DNA from: Cladopsammia gracilis
Taxonomy: Eukaryota; Cnidaria; Anthozoa; Scleractinia; Dendrophylliidae
Assembly: GCA_022457155.1 (NCBI GenBank)
Contig: JAJGOT010000496.1
Location: 124,001-188,000, forward strand
DNA length: 64,000 bases
Direction: 5' to 3'
Of this stretch, positions 33,101 through 47,363 are shown piece after piece. Position 1 is the stretch's first letter; every line of letters starts with the position of its first letter. Under the pieces are notes generated by a model. It saw only the letters and a list, made by a program, of their open reading frames with translations, did not search any database and was not told the DNA's origin. Position numbers and translations under genes: made by a program.

Positions 33101-36100
33101 CCTCTCTGTCAACATTTCCGCCAGCCCGAGGAAGCTGTCTCACGAACCGGTCGAAATTAGTAGTGTTTTAGAGAGCGTAGTGCAAGATCCCACAAGATCA
33201 AAAAGGAATCGAGTCATTCCGGATATTCGCCGGAATGGAAGTTGTGGTGAATGTAAATAGCCTCCATAAAACTTCATTTACGTATGAAATGTACACGGTT
33301 TTTTAAAAATTTCAAGCATAAGCCAGACCTGATTTTAAAATTCAACAGTTTCATAGGGTTTTGGGAACGATGGTGATCAATTTGTGTTTGCTAGCAGGGG
33401 CGTAGCCAGGAATTTTTCAGAGGTACGCACGATCACTGTTTTCAAACACTCTCCCTACCTCCTCCCCCTACCCTCAAGTCCCAAATCTTTCTTTTTTTCC
33501 CACTTTTTCAGGTACGCACGTACGTACGTGCGTACAGGTAGCTACGCCCCTGGCTAGGGCCGGTCCCGGGGGTAAAATGTCACTGCTGCACCCCGAGCGT
33601 GAGTAATTTGAAACTTAGGCCTGGCTTCGAACGGTTTGGGTAACGCGCTCCGTGCATAAAGCCTCTTCCGATGGCTCAAAACGAAAAGGTTTGCGGAGAT
33701 TAGCGACCTTTAATTCAGAACTATCGACTATGACCTGGGTGAAATTTCTAGGCGACTGGAGGCGTTGGATCGAATTTACGGCCGTTTTCCTTCGGTGGAT
33801 CCGATCGGCTTGTTAAGCGGAGTTCCCTACCCTGCCTCTCTTTTAGGAAGAAAGAAACAGTGGAACTAAAACTCGCTGGAATCACTTCGAATCGACCCAA
33901 AAAGCACTCAAGACACATGTAAACAGACAAAGAAGCTCAGGTGATCCATTTGTATTCAAATAACGTTCCTAATTTTACGCTCAAATTCGAAGCGAATTTT
34001 CCCCATACAAATCTTTATAATTCGCTGTAACGCAACAGTTACCACGACGTCAGTTCAAATTACGTGTAAACATCACTAGAGCTTGGGATACCTGAAAGGG
34101 GGATAAAGGGGGATTGTCACGCAGATTCTGCCGTGTTTTGATCAAAATACACCAAATACTCGGACAAGATACCTTTGCTCAAACATAAAATTGTTCTTAG
34201 AACACCAAGAAGAAAGGAAGAACAAACTATAATACGCTTTACTGCGATTTTTCCACGACACTTGGTAGGAACTTGAAAAAATTGGTTACAATCCGTTTCC
34301 ATCCTGGCCATCCGCAGTTTCTGTGCACTGGTAGAGTATTTGTTAACAAAATCGGACCATTATTTGTAGGTTTCCATTGAAATAAATATGTTTTTTTAGC
34401 TTTTCCAAGTGATACTAAACATAGGTGACATAGCCCCTTTAATGTGCGCTATTTTAGGATTGTTTTTACTCAGACTTATTGAAACCAGAGGGTGCACTAC
34501 TTCAGTGCTAATTCCTGCCGAACGCACTTATTAATGTATGATTACTACTAACTCTTACCCCTGATTTCACTGTTACGCGACCCTTCGAATCAAAACTACT
34601 TTGAGCAATTTCAATTTACTCTGCCGTCAATCATACCTAGTAGGAGGAGTTTGTATACTCCTGATTTGCATCGGGCATATTAAAATAGTGAGCTCCTCTG
34701 GCGTTGGACGTTTTATCGGCTTCAAAAGTTTGCATCGAAAAAAATCCCACGACTAGAGATGGGGAAAACCTCTTTCAACTTCCATGGAATATTTCATTCA
34801 GGACATTCAGATGCTGGCAAAATCGACTCCGCTGGCGAGCCGAGAAGTTTGAGCTTTTCCTGTTGTTTACAGTTACGGTCGACCGGTCATGCATCAACGG
34901 TAATAATATGCAAATGTAAACTGACAGTATGAATGTAGTAACAGCTAGTATGAGGCCCCGTCCACACGTATACGTTTACGTTCGTAAACGCACATTTTTT
35001 TATGCGTTTAGGCCTCCCGTCCACACGTAAACGATGAAAACGGTCACCGTAAACGGATATTTTCGAAAACGCTCTCCAAAGTGGATATTTTCGAAAACGC
35101 CGTTTACCCGTTTACGTGTGGACAGCGTAAACAGATATTTTCGTAAACGCTGATGTCACAGCTGTTTATGGCGCGTGCTCAAGTTATCTAGCGCATGCTC
35201 AATGCAGATTTTTAGCGTTTACGTATCGTTTTAGCGTTTACGTGTGGACAAGTGAAAACGAATCGTAAACGATGGCTGGCTTCGTGTGGACGGGAGCGTT
35301 TTAGATAAAAAAAATATGCGTTTACCGACGTAAACGTATACGTGTGGACGGGGCCTGAATGTAACGACGGAAAATAGTACATTCGTTTTCCACATACATA
35401 CTGTCAGTTTACATTTGCATATTATTACCGTTGATGCATGACCGGTCGACCGTAACTGTAAACAACAGGAAAAGCAGTCAAACTTCTCGGCTCGCCAGCG
35501 GAGTCGATTTTGCCAGCATCTAAATGAAATATTCCATGGAAGTTGAAGGAGGTTTTCTATGACGCGGTTTCCCTATCAAAAAAGATATTTGGTGTGCAAT
35601 GGCAATTATTGCGTTTTAGCTTTCAATTTTTTCTCAATAAAATGACATTATTGGATCTCTTTATGTGGTAATTATTCAAATGTTGCACACCCAATGTCGA
35701 CTTGCACACCTAATGTTACCTTGCACACCCAATATCATGTTGCACACCTAATGTCGACTTGCACACCTAATGTCGACTTGCATACCTAATGTTATCTTGC
35801 ACACCTAATGTCGACTCGCACACCTAATGACGACTTGCACACCTAATGACGACTCAACTCCTGAGCGTGAAGTTGAATACCGAACCGCTGACCATCGAAA
35901 CGAACGTTTTATGGGGCCTTACATGGTGTACTAACCTGGAGCAGATGGAAAACAAGGCGGCGTCGGGAACGAGAATGAAAATCGGTTTGATCGAGCTCTC
36001 AACCTTATCAATCAAGCTGTTGGCATGCTGTGGAAAGGTAATGCATCAGAAAGCCAAGGGGAAGGAAGCTCTTACAGCGAAATTCAGCATCTGCCCTCAG

Positions 36101-39100
36101 GAAACACTTCAAGTGGTGCAATTTCTGTAAGAAGCCCGACAGAACTCTCCAGGCTTTTTCCTGGTTTCATGAGACCATCTTGCTCGCAATTGAGCTGTCA
36201 AAATTCGTGGAAACCAAAGCAAACGGGAATGTCGTATCAACGTTTTAAGCCGAAAGACTCGTGGACGCACACGTTTGTTTGTTTATCTGAAAAAGATGAC
36301 AGTAATGTGCCACAGCAAGACAATATAAAAGTATTAAAGGAGGCGGGCCTTGAATTGGCGAGAAAAAGATCGTTTTCAGCAACAAGAATGGTTCATTTGA
36401 GTACGTGAGAAGTACACTGGAAAATCACTTCCCCAAGCTAAAAGATGTGCAAGGTGCTTTTAAAATACTACGTGCGGCTGGTGCCAGAAGAAGCTTAGAA
36501 GTAATAATATAAATAATAATAATAATAATAGATGTCTTTATTCTCATAAGATAAAAACTACATATCTTATGTTACATATTTTTTACACCAAGCAGAGAAA
36601 AACAATCATATCTTATTACATATTGAGTTTATATCTATAGATAAATCTATTAATAAAAATATTCTTAAAACGTTCTGTATCAATAAGTGTGCGAGCGCTA
36701 TTCTTATGGCGTAAGTTGTAATTGATGACCTTAGTCTTTGGAACCTGCTCGCATAGAGGGTGGGTACTAAGTTGGGAAATTTTCTTAAAAGCTTTCCTGT
36801 CTTGTTTTTCCACTAAAGCTCTAATATTTAACCTAACTGAAATGTATTGCCTTTTATGGCATCTGTCTAGAAAAGCTTGCACTGCAGTTAATTCTGACTC
36901 TGAGGCTCCATATACCACTAATGCTAGGTGACATTACGCTGTAATGCAACCATGCCAAGGGTCTCTATGTCTAAAAAACAAGTCCAGACCCATGTAATAG
37001 CGTGACATCGAGTGCGTAATGTTATTGCAATAGGTCATTTGCACGATGGCGTCATTTGACTACAACTACCAGAATTCATTTCGTTTTTCTTTCTTATTTA
37101 AATTTTGTAATCCCAGTGCGGTTTAAATAACAATAGCCCTAATTTGCACTACAAAACAAAAAACTGAAGGATTCTGGTAGTTGTAGTCAAATGACGTCAT
37201 CGTGCAAATGGCCTATTCTCAAGCCAGTTATTAGCATGTTTGGGAAATTTCCCCCAAAGGCAATCGAGCGTTCTGTTCGATGCAAATGAATTTTTTTTTG
37301 TTAAAGTTGTTCCACGCATATGGAACTTGAAAACAATACCCATGAATAATGCCCATAAATATGCCTTACATATTTTCAATATCCTTGAACTTGCAGGCCA
37401 TATAAATTGATGATAAATCTCGAGGTTATCAAATTTAAAAAAATATGTATCAAGCGGTTTCCAAATTATCATCACATCTGTAGGCGTAGACCAAATTACA
37501 TACAAAAATGGCAACAAGAGCACTGAGCTGAACGCACACCAATCAAATCTTTCTTTCTCGCAATTGACCAAAGCAATCCCCCTCACTTTTTCAAACACGA
37601 TCTCAGATGGAATCAAACTACTACGACATAAAACTACATTCCCAAGGCGCTTCGTTTTCTTTAGATATTAGCCAATTATGTCGATAGTATGTTTTTCACT
37701 GTATTTATAATCCCCAAAACTTCATCCCCAAAAATTTCTAAAACGCTCTTATAGAATTTGTTCAATCTTTGCCATAATCGAGGCGGCTATGGGTGGTACA
37801 AGCTCCAATAAGCGATTACCGAAAAAACCTCCTAGTGCCGAGAAATACGACTGCAAGTAAAAAACGTCATGGCGTCATTACGTTGCTATGGCAACTCCGA
37901 TGTTAATACAACACTGGTCTTAACAAATTTTCATCTATATCTAATACAGCTGTGGTGACCGTTTTTCCATAGCATTGTTAATGGCGTCGTAGTTAATGCT
38001 CAAACTTGGGGGGGGGGGGGGGGGGGGGGAATCGCCCCCAAAAAAATCCAGTCGAGCCACCTTAAGTGAGGCCAGTCCAGCGGCGCTTAGACGTAACTCC
38101 CATAACACAGGTAACTCCTTAAATTTACACAGTGGGGTTTTAATTCGTGGACGGGTGTTACGAAAACTAAGACCCTCGAAAACTAAGACCTAAGACCCAT
38201 CTAAGTTTTCGTGATCACGAAAACTAAGACCCCTAAAATCCATTCCGTCGAGTTGTGAAGTTGAATTATGACCGTTCCAAGTCTAATCCACCAAATTATC
38301 TTCTTCCGATCCGTTTCTTCAAATTTGAAGATATATTTAGGGGTCTTAGTTTTCGTAACACCCGTCCACGAATTCAATTGGACTGTGTGATGAGAGTTAG
38401 GTATGAACTTGGTGTATCCCTTATTATTTTTTCAGTAGAAAAAGAAGATAAAAACAGCAGAATGGGGAATCGAACCCGGGCCGTATGATCTACTCCATGC
38501 ACACTATCCACTACACCACCGAGGACAAGCTGCCGAAATTTGTAATTTTTAAGGGATATAAGATAATATGCTGCTAGCCCAGACCCAGACCAGACCAGAC
38601 CCTTTCGATACACTGGAAATACTGGAATCAGTGCTTAACCCTAAATACTAAAATCAGTGCTTCAACCCTTGATACTGTAATCCGACCCTAAATTACACTG
38701 CAATATATCTAAATACATTACAATAAGGGATACATGAAGTACCATACGTTATGATCAGGGATACACCAAGTACCTAGGGAGAGTTACGTCTAAGCTCCGC
38801 TGGACTGGCCTCGCGTACGCGATCGCCTTCCCCAGGGTTTCTTTCAGGAAGGGTACCGTATATCCTAAAGGAGGCATTGGTATTACTTCTAAGCTTCTTC
38901 TGGCACCAGCTGTACTTAGTATTTTAAAAGAACCTTGCACATCTTTTAGCTTGGGGATGTGATTTTCCAGTGTACTTCTCACGTACTCAAATGAACTATT
39001 CTTGTTGCTGAAAACGATCTTTTTCTCACCAAGGCCCGCCTCCTTTAATACTCTTTTATTGTCTTGCTGTGGCACATAACTGTCATCTTTTCAGATAAAC

Positions 39101-42100
39101 AAACAAACGTGTGCGTCCACGAGTCTTTCGGCTTAAAACGTTGATACGACATTCCCGTTTGCTTTGGTTTCCACGGACTTTGACGGCTCAATTGCGAGCA
39201 AGATGGTCTCATGAAACCAGGAAAAAGCCTGGAGAGTTCTGTCGGGCTTCTTACAGAACCTGCACCACTCGAAGTGTTTCCTGAGGGCAGATGGTGAATT
39301 TCGCTGTAAGAGCTTCCTTCCCCTTGGCTTTCTGATGTATTACCTTCCCACAGCATGCTAACAGCTTGATTGCTAAGGTTGAGAGCTCGATCAAACCGAT
39401 TTTCATTCTCGTTCCCGACGCTGCCATGTTTTCCATCAGCTCCAGGTTAGTACTCCATGTAAGGCCCAACGTTCATTTCGAACGATGGTCAGCGATGGAA
39501 CGAACGATGGTCATTTCGAACGATGGTCAGCGGTTCGGTATTTAACTTCACGCTCAGGAGTTGAGTCGTCATTAGATTAGGTGTGGAAGATAACATTAGG
39601 TGTGCAAGTCGACATTACGTGTGCAACTCGACATTAGGTGTGCAAGTCGACATTAGGTGTGCAAGATAACATTAGGTGTGCAAGTCGACATTACGTGTGC
39701 AAGATAACATTAGGTGTGCAAGTCGACATTAGGTGTGCAACATGATATTGGGTGTGCAAGTCGACATTGGGTGTGCAACATTTGAATAATTACCACATAA
39801 AGAGATCCAATAATGTCATTTTATTGAGAAAAAATTGAAAGCTAAAACGCAATAATTGCCATTGCATGCCAAATATCTTTTTTGATAGGGAAACCGCGCC
39901 ATAGTTTTCCCCATCTCCAGTCGTGAAATTTTTTCGATGCAAATTTTTGAAGCCGATAAAACGTCCAACGCCAGAGGAGCTCACTAATTTAATATGCCCG
40001 ATGCAAATCAGGAGTATACAAACTCCTCCTACTAGGTATGATTGACGGCAGAGTAAATTGAAATTGCTCAAAGTAGTTTTGATTCGAAGGGTCGCGTAAC
40101 AGTGAAATCGGTGGTAATATAGGGCCGTTGTATAGCAGGTTCGACTCGATATTTGAAACGTGTTTATTTATTTTATTACCCTGTTTTATGTTAACCTATT
40201 CCTAGTCGATAATTTAATAGTTCACTGTGGCAAAATAAAAGGGCAGCCGGTGAGTGTGTATAATATGAGAGCCAGCGAGTCAGCGAGCCATGCGAGTCAA
40301 CATGCGAGCCATGCGAGTCAACTGCGAGCCACGCGAGCCATGCGAGCCAGTATAAAATAACTTTTTTTAAATTTTAATGTAACTATTCTAAAGATTGCCG
40401 CACTCCTTGAAGTTATAAAAATACTAAGCAGTTATCGGTTTCCTTGTGGCTGGATGGTGGAACTTTTTACATAAAGCCCTGATGCCAACTGATGCGAACA
40501 CTACAAATTCTCCTTCCGGTCTCTGAACATATAGTACTAGTTTTGAGAATTTTAAGGACCCCGGCACAGTTTGGAAACGTTACATTGACGATATATTCTC
40601 ACTATGGGACATCAGCAAACCAGATATTGTACAATTCATCGAACAAGCCTACAATCAAATTAAATACGGCTGAAATCTCAGACATTGAAACTGCATTTCT
40701 GGATACAGTTATATACAAAGGAACAATCTAATTCCTTGATATAAAAACACACTTTAAGCCAACGGAAACGTTTCAATATACACATTTTACCTCTTGTCAC
40801 CAGCCAAGTGTTAAAATAGGATTCGTGAAGGGTGAAGCTGGAATATATTTTTTTTTAATAGTTTAATTTTTAATTTTCCTTGGGCAGATTTTTTTTTTTG
40901 CGATAATGCGTGGGAATATTTTTTTTTCTTAATAATTTACTGGGGAAATTTTTTTTTTGCTTTTGCCCCACCCCCCCATCACTTTTCTAATGGTCCATCC
41001 CTTAGGGGTGTGTGAGACGGGACGTGACCCTTCGATGAAAGCGGTATTGGGTTACACGGCGGCCGTTTCAAAAATTTAAGACTTTGTATGGGGAAAAAAA
41101 TAACGTAGATTTCGAACGCTTAATATAGCGAAATTTAGGCATTAATTCAATAAAGTGATTCTATTGAACTCACCTCTGGTGTATTCTTTTGTCCTTCGGG
41201 GTATTTCAAGCCGTTTTGGGTTGTTTTGTCACCACTGTTATTCCCTTCATAACCGTCTTATGCTTTAATAAAATACTCCTAAATCAGTAAAAACTATACT
41301 ATGAAGGGAATGACAGTGGTGACAAAACAACCCAAAACGGCTTGAAAACGGCTTGTCGATTTAGAAAAGTCAAGCGATCCTGAAATGCTTTATAGATCTC
41401 AAGTCTAGTGTTTGGTTTACGCTGGGCTCAGAAGACGAAACCATGTTTTGCGACACTTAGCTCGGCGACTGCCGGTCAAGGTTTTCAAAACACTAAATGA
41501 CCGGCAGTTCTATATTTTCAGTAAATTTCACAAAATCGAAAAAATCCAGCCATTCTGAACGATCATATGGGCGGCCATCACCGCCAAAAATACAAGAAGT
41601 GCAAACGATATAGAATAAACAGAAATGGTTTAATTGTCCTTTGTAAATTGGTTTAGACAATTACGAAATGATGCAGATAGCATGCAGTTGGACAAGTTGT
41701 GATGGAATGATGATGGAATGATGCAGACAAACAATAAGTGGTTTAGACAGTTGCAAAACTATCCAGTCACCGATGTTAAAATGGTACAACAAAGACACAA
41801 ATGAGCTAGTCTACACGCGAATGGTCCAGCTTCCGTTTGTAATACAGCACAGACAAAACATAATTGGACAAAGTAAATCAAAAGTGGTGAAGTAATCAAT
41901 GTCAAATCAACAAAGTTAATGCTCGAATGGTTCAGCGTAATGTGAAATGGTTCAGTGCAATTGCGAATAGTCTAGCTTTCGATGAAATGGTTTAATGACT
42001 TAAGTGCAAACGATATAGAATAAACAGAAATGGTTCGATTGTCTTTTGTAAGTTGGTTTAGACAATTACGAAATGATGCAGATAGCATGCAGTTGGACAA

Positions 42101-45100
42101 GTAGTCTTTGATGGAATGATGCAGACAAACAATAAGTGGTTTAGACAGTTGCAAAACTATCCAGTCACCGATGTTAAAATGGTACAACAAAGACACAAGT
42201 GATCTAGACTGAATGTGAATAATTCAGCTTCCGTTTGTAATGCAACACAAGCTAAATAGAATCGGTCAAAGTAAATGAAAAGTGGTGAAGTAGTCAATGT
42301 TAAATTGGCAAAGTCAATTCTCAAACGGTTTAGCGTAATCTGAAATGATTTAGTGCAACGCCAAACAGTATAGCTTTCTGTGAAATGGTCTGTGACTTAC
42401 CGTCAAACGGTTTAGCGTGACACAAAATGGTTTAGCGTGTCGCGAAATGGTCTAGTGTTACATCAAATGATTAGCGCCGGAACCGCCAAAAATACCAACA
42501 TGAAATGGAACAGGTTGTTGTTAAATGGTCTAGTCCATGTGGGGCATGGCGTCATTTTTGGCGCGAAAAAAGCTCACGTACTCTGTGCTGCCTGTGTCAT
42601 TCGTACAAGACCGTACAAGCTCTCGTCGCTTTCTTTAAGAAAAATAATCAGGTAAGTTCGCTTTGACTTGTTTTTATTCGCCGTTGGCAACTACTTTATG
42701 TGTAGATTCGGCGTTGTAGAACTTTTTTATTTCCTGTGAATTCTACAACATGTTTTGTTTATCTGGTTTATCGACAGTCTCGCTGTCTGGAATCTGTTTC
42801 TTTATTCTGTGGAACTGCACTCCACATTCCATGTTTGTATAGATTTTTTATACCATGTGGCTAGGCGCCGAATTTCCATATTTTTCCTGTAAGGCAACTG
42901 GAAGCGAAAATGTAATCTTTTGATTTTTTTTACATTCATGCATCGCATGTGTGCAAGCCAGGATGAAGTCTGCATTTATTATATAAAGCATCGGATGGGG
43001 CCGGGGGAGGGAAGCGTATTTTTAATCAACATATTTGTTTCATATCCTCCCAGTTGGGACCATTATGTTTTTTTTACCTTCCCCTACATATTACCAGGCA
43101 TAACTAATCAATGATATCAAATATTGGCAATAATCAATGAGTAATCGGGGGGGGGGGGGGGGGGGGGGGAGCGGGGGTTGAAGATGATTTTGAGGGGTGT
43201 CTAAATGTTTTTTGATGACGAATAATGGGGGATGTCAACATTTTTCCTTACAGTAAGGTGGGGGGGGGGGGGGGGGTGCTATTTTTTCCTTTAATCTTGA
43301 ATAAAATATTAAAGCATCAGCAATGGTTTCTAACTTAATAATGTGCCAAGGTTAGCTATGGGTTTTTCTTTGAGGCAAGAGGGGAAGGTAAAAACATAAT
43401 GGTCCCAACTGGGAGGATATGAAACAAATATGTTGATTAAAAAATACGCTTCCCGGCCCCATCCGATGCTTTGAATAAATGCAGACTTGACCCTGGCTTG
43501 CACACATGCGATGCATGAATGTAAAAAAATCAAAAGATTACATTTTCGCTTCCAGTTGCCTTACAGGAAAAATATGGAAATTCGGCGCCTAGCCACATGG
43601 TATAAAAAATCTATACAAACATGGAATGTGGAGTGCAGTTCCACAGAATAAAGAAACAGATTCCAGACAGCGAGACTGTCGATAAACCAGATAAACAAAA
43701 CATGTTGTAGAATTCACAGGAAATAAAAATGTTCTACAACGCCGAATCTACACATAAAGTAGTTGCCAACGGCGAATAAAAACAAGTCAAAGCGAACTTA
43801 CCTGATTATTTTTCTTAAAGAAAGCGACGAGAGCTTGTACGGTCTTGTACGAATGACACAGGCAGCACAGAGTACGTGAGCTTTTTTCGCGCCAAAAATG
43901 ACGCCATGCCCCACATGGACTAGACCATTTAACAACAACCTGTTCCATTTCATGTTGGTATTTTTGGCGGTTCCGGCGCTAATCATTTGATGTAACACTA
44001 GACCATTTCGCGACACGCTAAACCATTTTGTGTCACGCTAAACCGTTTGACGGTAAGTCACAGACCATTTCACAGAAAGCTATACTGTTTGGCGTTGCAC
44101 TAAATCATTTCAGATTACGCTAAACCGTTTGAGAATTGACTTTGCCAATTTAACATTGACTACTTCACCACTTTTCATTTACTTTGACCGATTCTATTTA
44201 GCTTGTGTTGCATTACAAACGGAAGCTGAATTATTCACATTCAGTCTAGATCACTTGTGTCTTTGTTGTACCATTTTAACATCGGTGACTGGATAGTTTT
44301 GCAACTGTCTAAACCACTTATTGTTTGTCTGCATCATTCCATCAAAGACTACTTGTCCAACTGCATGCTATCTGCATCATTTCGTAATTGTCTAAACCAA
44401 TTTACAAAGGACAATTAAACCATTTCTGTTTATTCTATATCGTTTGCACTTCTTGTATTTTTGGCGGTGATGGCCGCCCATACGATCATATGTCGTGATC
44501 CTGATCAAACGAGCCGTTTTTTTTTTTTGCAGTCGAGCTGGAAGTGGCCATTTAGTGTTTTCAACACCTTGACCGGTTACCGGCCATATTTCAAACTACG
44601 CTATCTTGATTAATACGTGCTATAAAGCGATTCTGAAAAGCACTATAGATCAGTCACAAGTCCAACCTTTATAGCTGATTTAGGGCTCAAGTTACTTAAA
44701 GTGCTGATTGCCTTACCGGTCCTTACCTCTTTCAGTGGCTTTTCGCTTCATTTAAAAACGAACGGAAGCAAGAAAAGCAAGAATCAATCGTAAACCAAGT
44801 GACCTTCTAAAAGTCTCCACATCCTCACGAGCTGCAAAGCCGTGTAAAGTGTCACGTAACGCCTCAAGCTACAAGCCGTGTCACGAGATAGAATATCATA
44901 GAACAGCTAGAAACGCTTCCCTCTGTTAAACAAAGCGAAATAGGAGTGTTTTGAATTAAGAACATGCTTTTTTGAGTTAAAAGAGAAACGTTTGGATTGT
45001 TTTAAACATTTGGCATGCAGCAATACCGAACTCATGGCTTCGTATTCTCCCAGGGGGGGGGGGGGGGGTACTCCCTTATAAGGGCTTAATGGGGACGTGC

Positions 45101-47288
45101 GGCCAGCCAGGGTATGTTTTTCGGGATTTTTGTCTTAAACAGGATATCGATTTTATCATTTTTTGTCTTAATCAGGGTATCGATTTTATCAATTGTTGGC
45201 TACGAACTACACTACAGCAAAATGTTTTCGGGTTAAATGTCTTAAACAGGGTATCAAAAATCGGAATTCTGTCTTAAGCAGGGTAGGAAAATCAGAGTTT
45301 TTTTTCTTAAACAGGGTCAGGGTAGGAGGGGCCGGGCCGCACCTCCCCACCCAAGGATTTATCGAGTACACCCCCTCCCTGGCGTATTCTATGCCAAGTG
45401 TTAACCAACAGTTGGGTTTGAGATATGTAGAGCTCTTCAGAATCGCTTAGCACTTCTTAATCATCATCGACTGCCAGTTATTTAGTGTTTTGAAGACCTT
45501 GACCGGCTGCCTGTCATTTAGCCACTTAACTATATGAAGTCAAATAGTAGGAACCATTTCGCCTATAAAAAAAAAGATAGCTACGTAACATGAGACATTA
45601 TTAATTATCCCTTCATGAAAACAAATAACAAGTTCGAACGAACCGCTTTCGATGTTGTATGATCAGCCACCAGAATCAATCACAATGCAATGACCTTCAA
45701 CGGTTTTCGTGGGTAAAAGGATTGCTTTATGGTTTTATGTCCAAGAAACATTGCTGCAGTTAATGAGTCTAACAAAGTGTCTTTATTTTCGCAATTCTAA
45801 ACAGGATCTTAAAAGCAACTAAGATCAGAAATATACCCACGGGCACATTCCTTCATATGGCAGCACTTAAATACCTGTGAGTAACTAAAATAACGGAATA
45901 ACTAAAACCTTACTCGTATTTTGTTACAATTATGTTGCTTTAACCCCTCTTTAATTTTAAACACAGTCTCATCTGGTTTGCATGCCATTGTGAAGACGCG
46001 GTGGTGTAGTGGTTAGCACGTTGGACTTTATATCTGAAAGTCTGTGGTGTTGTTGTGGTTAGCATGTTGGACATCAGATTTGAAGGTCTGTGGTGGTGTA
46101 GTGGTTAGCATGTTGGACTTCAGATTTGAAGGTCTGTGGTGGTGTAGTGTGGTAGCAATTTGGATTACAGATCTGAAGGGCTATGGTGATGTAGTGGTTA
46201 GCATGTCGAACTTCACATCTGAACGTCTGTAGTGGTGTAGTTGTTAGCATGTTGGACTTCAGATCTGAAGGTCTGCGGTGGTGTAGTAGTATCATGTTGG
46301 ACTTCAGATCTGAAGGTCTGTGGTATTGTTGTAGTAGCATGTTGGACTTCACATCTGAACGTCTGTGGTGGCGTAGTGGCTAGCATGTTGAACTTCAGAT
46401 GTGAAGGTCTCTGGTGGAGTAGCAGTAGCATGTTGGATTTCAGATCTGAAGGTCTGTATCGGTGCAGTGGTCCGATGTTGGACTTCAGATCTAAAGGTCT
46501 GTGGTGGTGAAGTGGTTAGCATGTTGGGCTTCAGATATGAAGGTCTGTGGTAGTGTAGTGGTAGCATGTTGTACTTTAGATCTGATAGTCTGTGTGGTGT
46601 AGTGCATGGTTAGCATGTTGGACTTCAGATCTGAAGGTCTGTGGTGGTGCAGTAGCAACATGTTCGACCTTCAGAAGGCCCGTTGTGGTGTAGAAGGAGC
46701 ATGTTGGACTTCAGATCAGAAGGTCTGTAGCGCTGTAGTGGTGGGATGTTCGACTTTCGATCTGAAGGTCTATGGTGCTGTAGTGGTATCTATTTGGACT
46801 TCAGATCTGAAGGTCTGTGGTTAGTATTTTGTTTTTCAGATCTGAAGGTTTGTGCTGGTGTAGTAGTAGCATGTTGGACTTCAGATTTGACGGTCTGTGG
46901 TGGTTTTGTAGTAACATGTTGGACCTTCAGATCTGAAGCACCGTGGTGGTGTAGTAGGAGCATGTTGGACTTCAAATCTGAAGGTCTGTAGCGGTGTAGT
47001 GGTGGGATGTTGGACTTCAGATCTGAAGGTCTATGGTGCTGTAGTAGTAGCAATTTGGACTTCAGATCTGAAGGTCTGTGGTGGTGTAGTGGTTAGCATG
47101 TTGAACTTTAGATCTGAAGGTCTGTGGTGGTGTAGTAGTAGCATGTTGGACTTCAGATCTGAAGGTCTGTGGTGGTGCAGTAGTAGCCTGTTGGACTTTT
47201 TTTTTTAAATTATTTTATTGCTTATCAAAATAATTTGCACAAATATGTAGTACATATAACACTACTATTCTAATACTAACATGCATAC

Positions 47289-47363
<75 letters not shown>

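Larger units (their letters stand above)
34563..36502. repeat. Left arm of a ~5.5-kb inverted duplication
   Basis: 34563-34763 and 35558-36502 are mirrored, in reverse, by 38860-40110: the CACTGTTACGCGACCC start, a GCGTTGGACGTTTTATCGGC block, a CCAATAATG region, a 19-bp satellite and a G2E3-like exon. The left arm has one extra foldback insertion (34764-35557). Confidence 0.88.

Noticed and set aside
37197..37616. 139-codon - strand open frame
   Set aside because: Overlaps a MITE arm, has no recognisable domain and no splice or promoter context.
35682..39781. CRISPR-like look of regularly spaced repeats (19-bp satellite, 20-bp arrays, 46-bp minisatellite)
   Set aside because: Units are contiguous or degenerate with no unique spacers, and the DNA is animal.
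42437..44016. Identical 72-codon frame in both arms of the giant palindrome
   Set aside because: Identity follows from the inverted repeat; no domain, and the frame covers the 20-bp array.
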